In this document: one piece after another, positions 14,657 through 14,666 of the stretch
Numbering within the stretch: position 1 is the stretch's first letter
Layout of the letters: each line of letters starts with the position of its first letter
Assembly (NCBI GenBank): GCA_022511485.1
Contig: JAFLUJ010000177.1
Coordinates: 1-14,666, forward strand
From: Oscillospiraceae bacterium
GTDB taxonomy: Bacteria > Bacillota > Clostridia > Oscillospirales > Ruminococcaceae
DNA length: 14,666 bases
Direction of reading: 5' to 3'
The notes under the pieces: model-generated
What the model was told of the DNA's origin: nothing
The model's input: the letters and a program-made list of their open reading frames with translations, nothing else
The model's database searches: none
Translations under genes and position numbers: made by a program

Positions 14657-14666
14657 GCCGCCTGAA

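Noticed and set aside
1..14666. CRISPR arrays, insertion sequences, prophage or attachment sites
   Set aside because: No regular short repeats with spacers, no transposase or integrase frames, and no flanking direct repeats at the tRNAs apart from the terminator cassettes.

Overview
The window looks like chromosomal DNA from an anaerobic, low-to-mid GC Gram-positive of the Clostridia, most likely a Ruminococcus-like member of the Oscillospiraceae. The evidence is indirect: an HPr kinase, an oxygen-sensitive class III ribonucleotide reductase (nrdD, nrdG), a spoIIAA-spoIIAB-sigF sporulation operon, lipoprotein signal peptides, strong purine-rich ribosome binding sites, frequent TTG/GTG starts and near-consensus sigma-A promoters. 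I see no CRISPR array, insertion sequence, phage gene or integration site.

Layout, left to right. 1-508 (minus) is the N-terminal half of hprK, cut by the window edge. 711-1327 (plus) is a stable-RNA unit: a perfect TTGACA-17-TATAAT promoter, tRNA-Ser(GGA), tRNA-Gly(CCC), and four related terminator hairpins, the last two of which have no tRNA in front of them. 1351-2303 (minus) holds two small membrane-anchored proteins of unknown function, and 2395-4017 (minus) an oligopeptide-binding lipoprotein of the OppA type with its own promoter but no permease genes nearby.

4082-9190 (minus) is the anaerobic ribonucleotide reductase region. nrdD (start reassigned to 9097) has a clear promoter with two candidate NrdR boxes 32 bp apart and ends in a strong terminator. 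A divergent methyl-accepting chemotaxis-type protein follows, and its stop codon lies 8 nt before the preferred nrdG start. The nrdG activase is therefore probably transcribed and translated with the receptor rather than with nrdD.

9350-10878 (plus) is the forespore sigma-F module: anti-anti-sigma SpoIIAA, anti-sigma kinase SpoIIAB and sigma-F, with an unusually long spoIIAB-sigF gap containing a perfect short palindrome and a sigma-F lacking the usual N-terminal segment. A bidirectional terminator separates it from 10955-14585 (minus), two tandem lipoproteins whose last ~210 residues are paralogous; the upstream, larger one has an extra ~570-residue N-terminal part with a calcium-loop-like motif.

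Most genes are conventional housekeeping or sporulation genes. The points most worth a second look are the tRNA array with empty terminator cassettes, the receptor inserted between nrdD and nrdG, and the partly duplicated lipoprotein pair. I found nothing that I can honestly call a new defence or mobile system.
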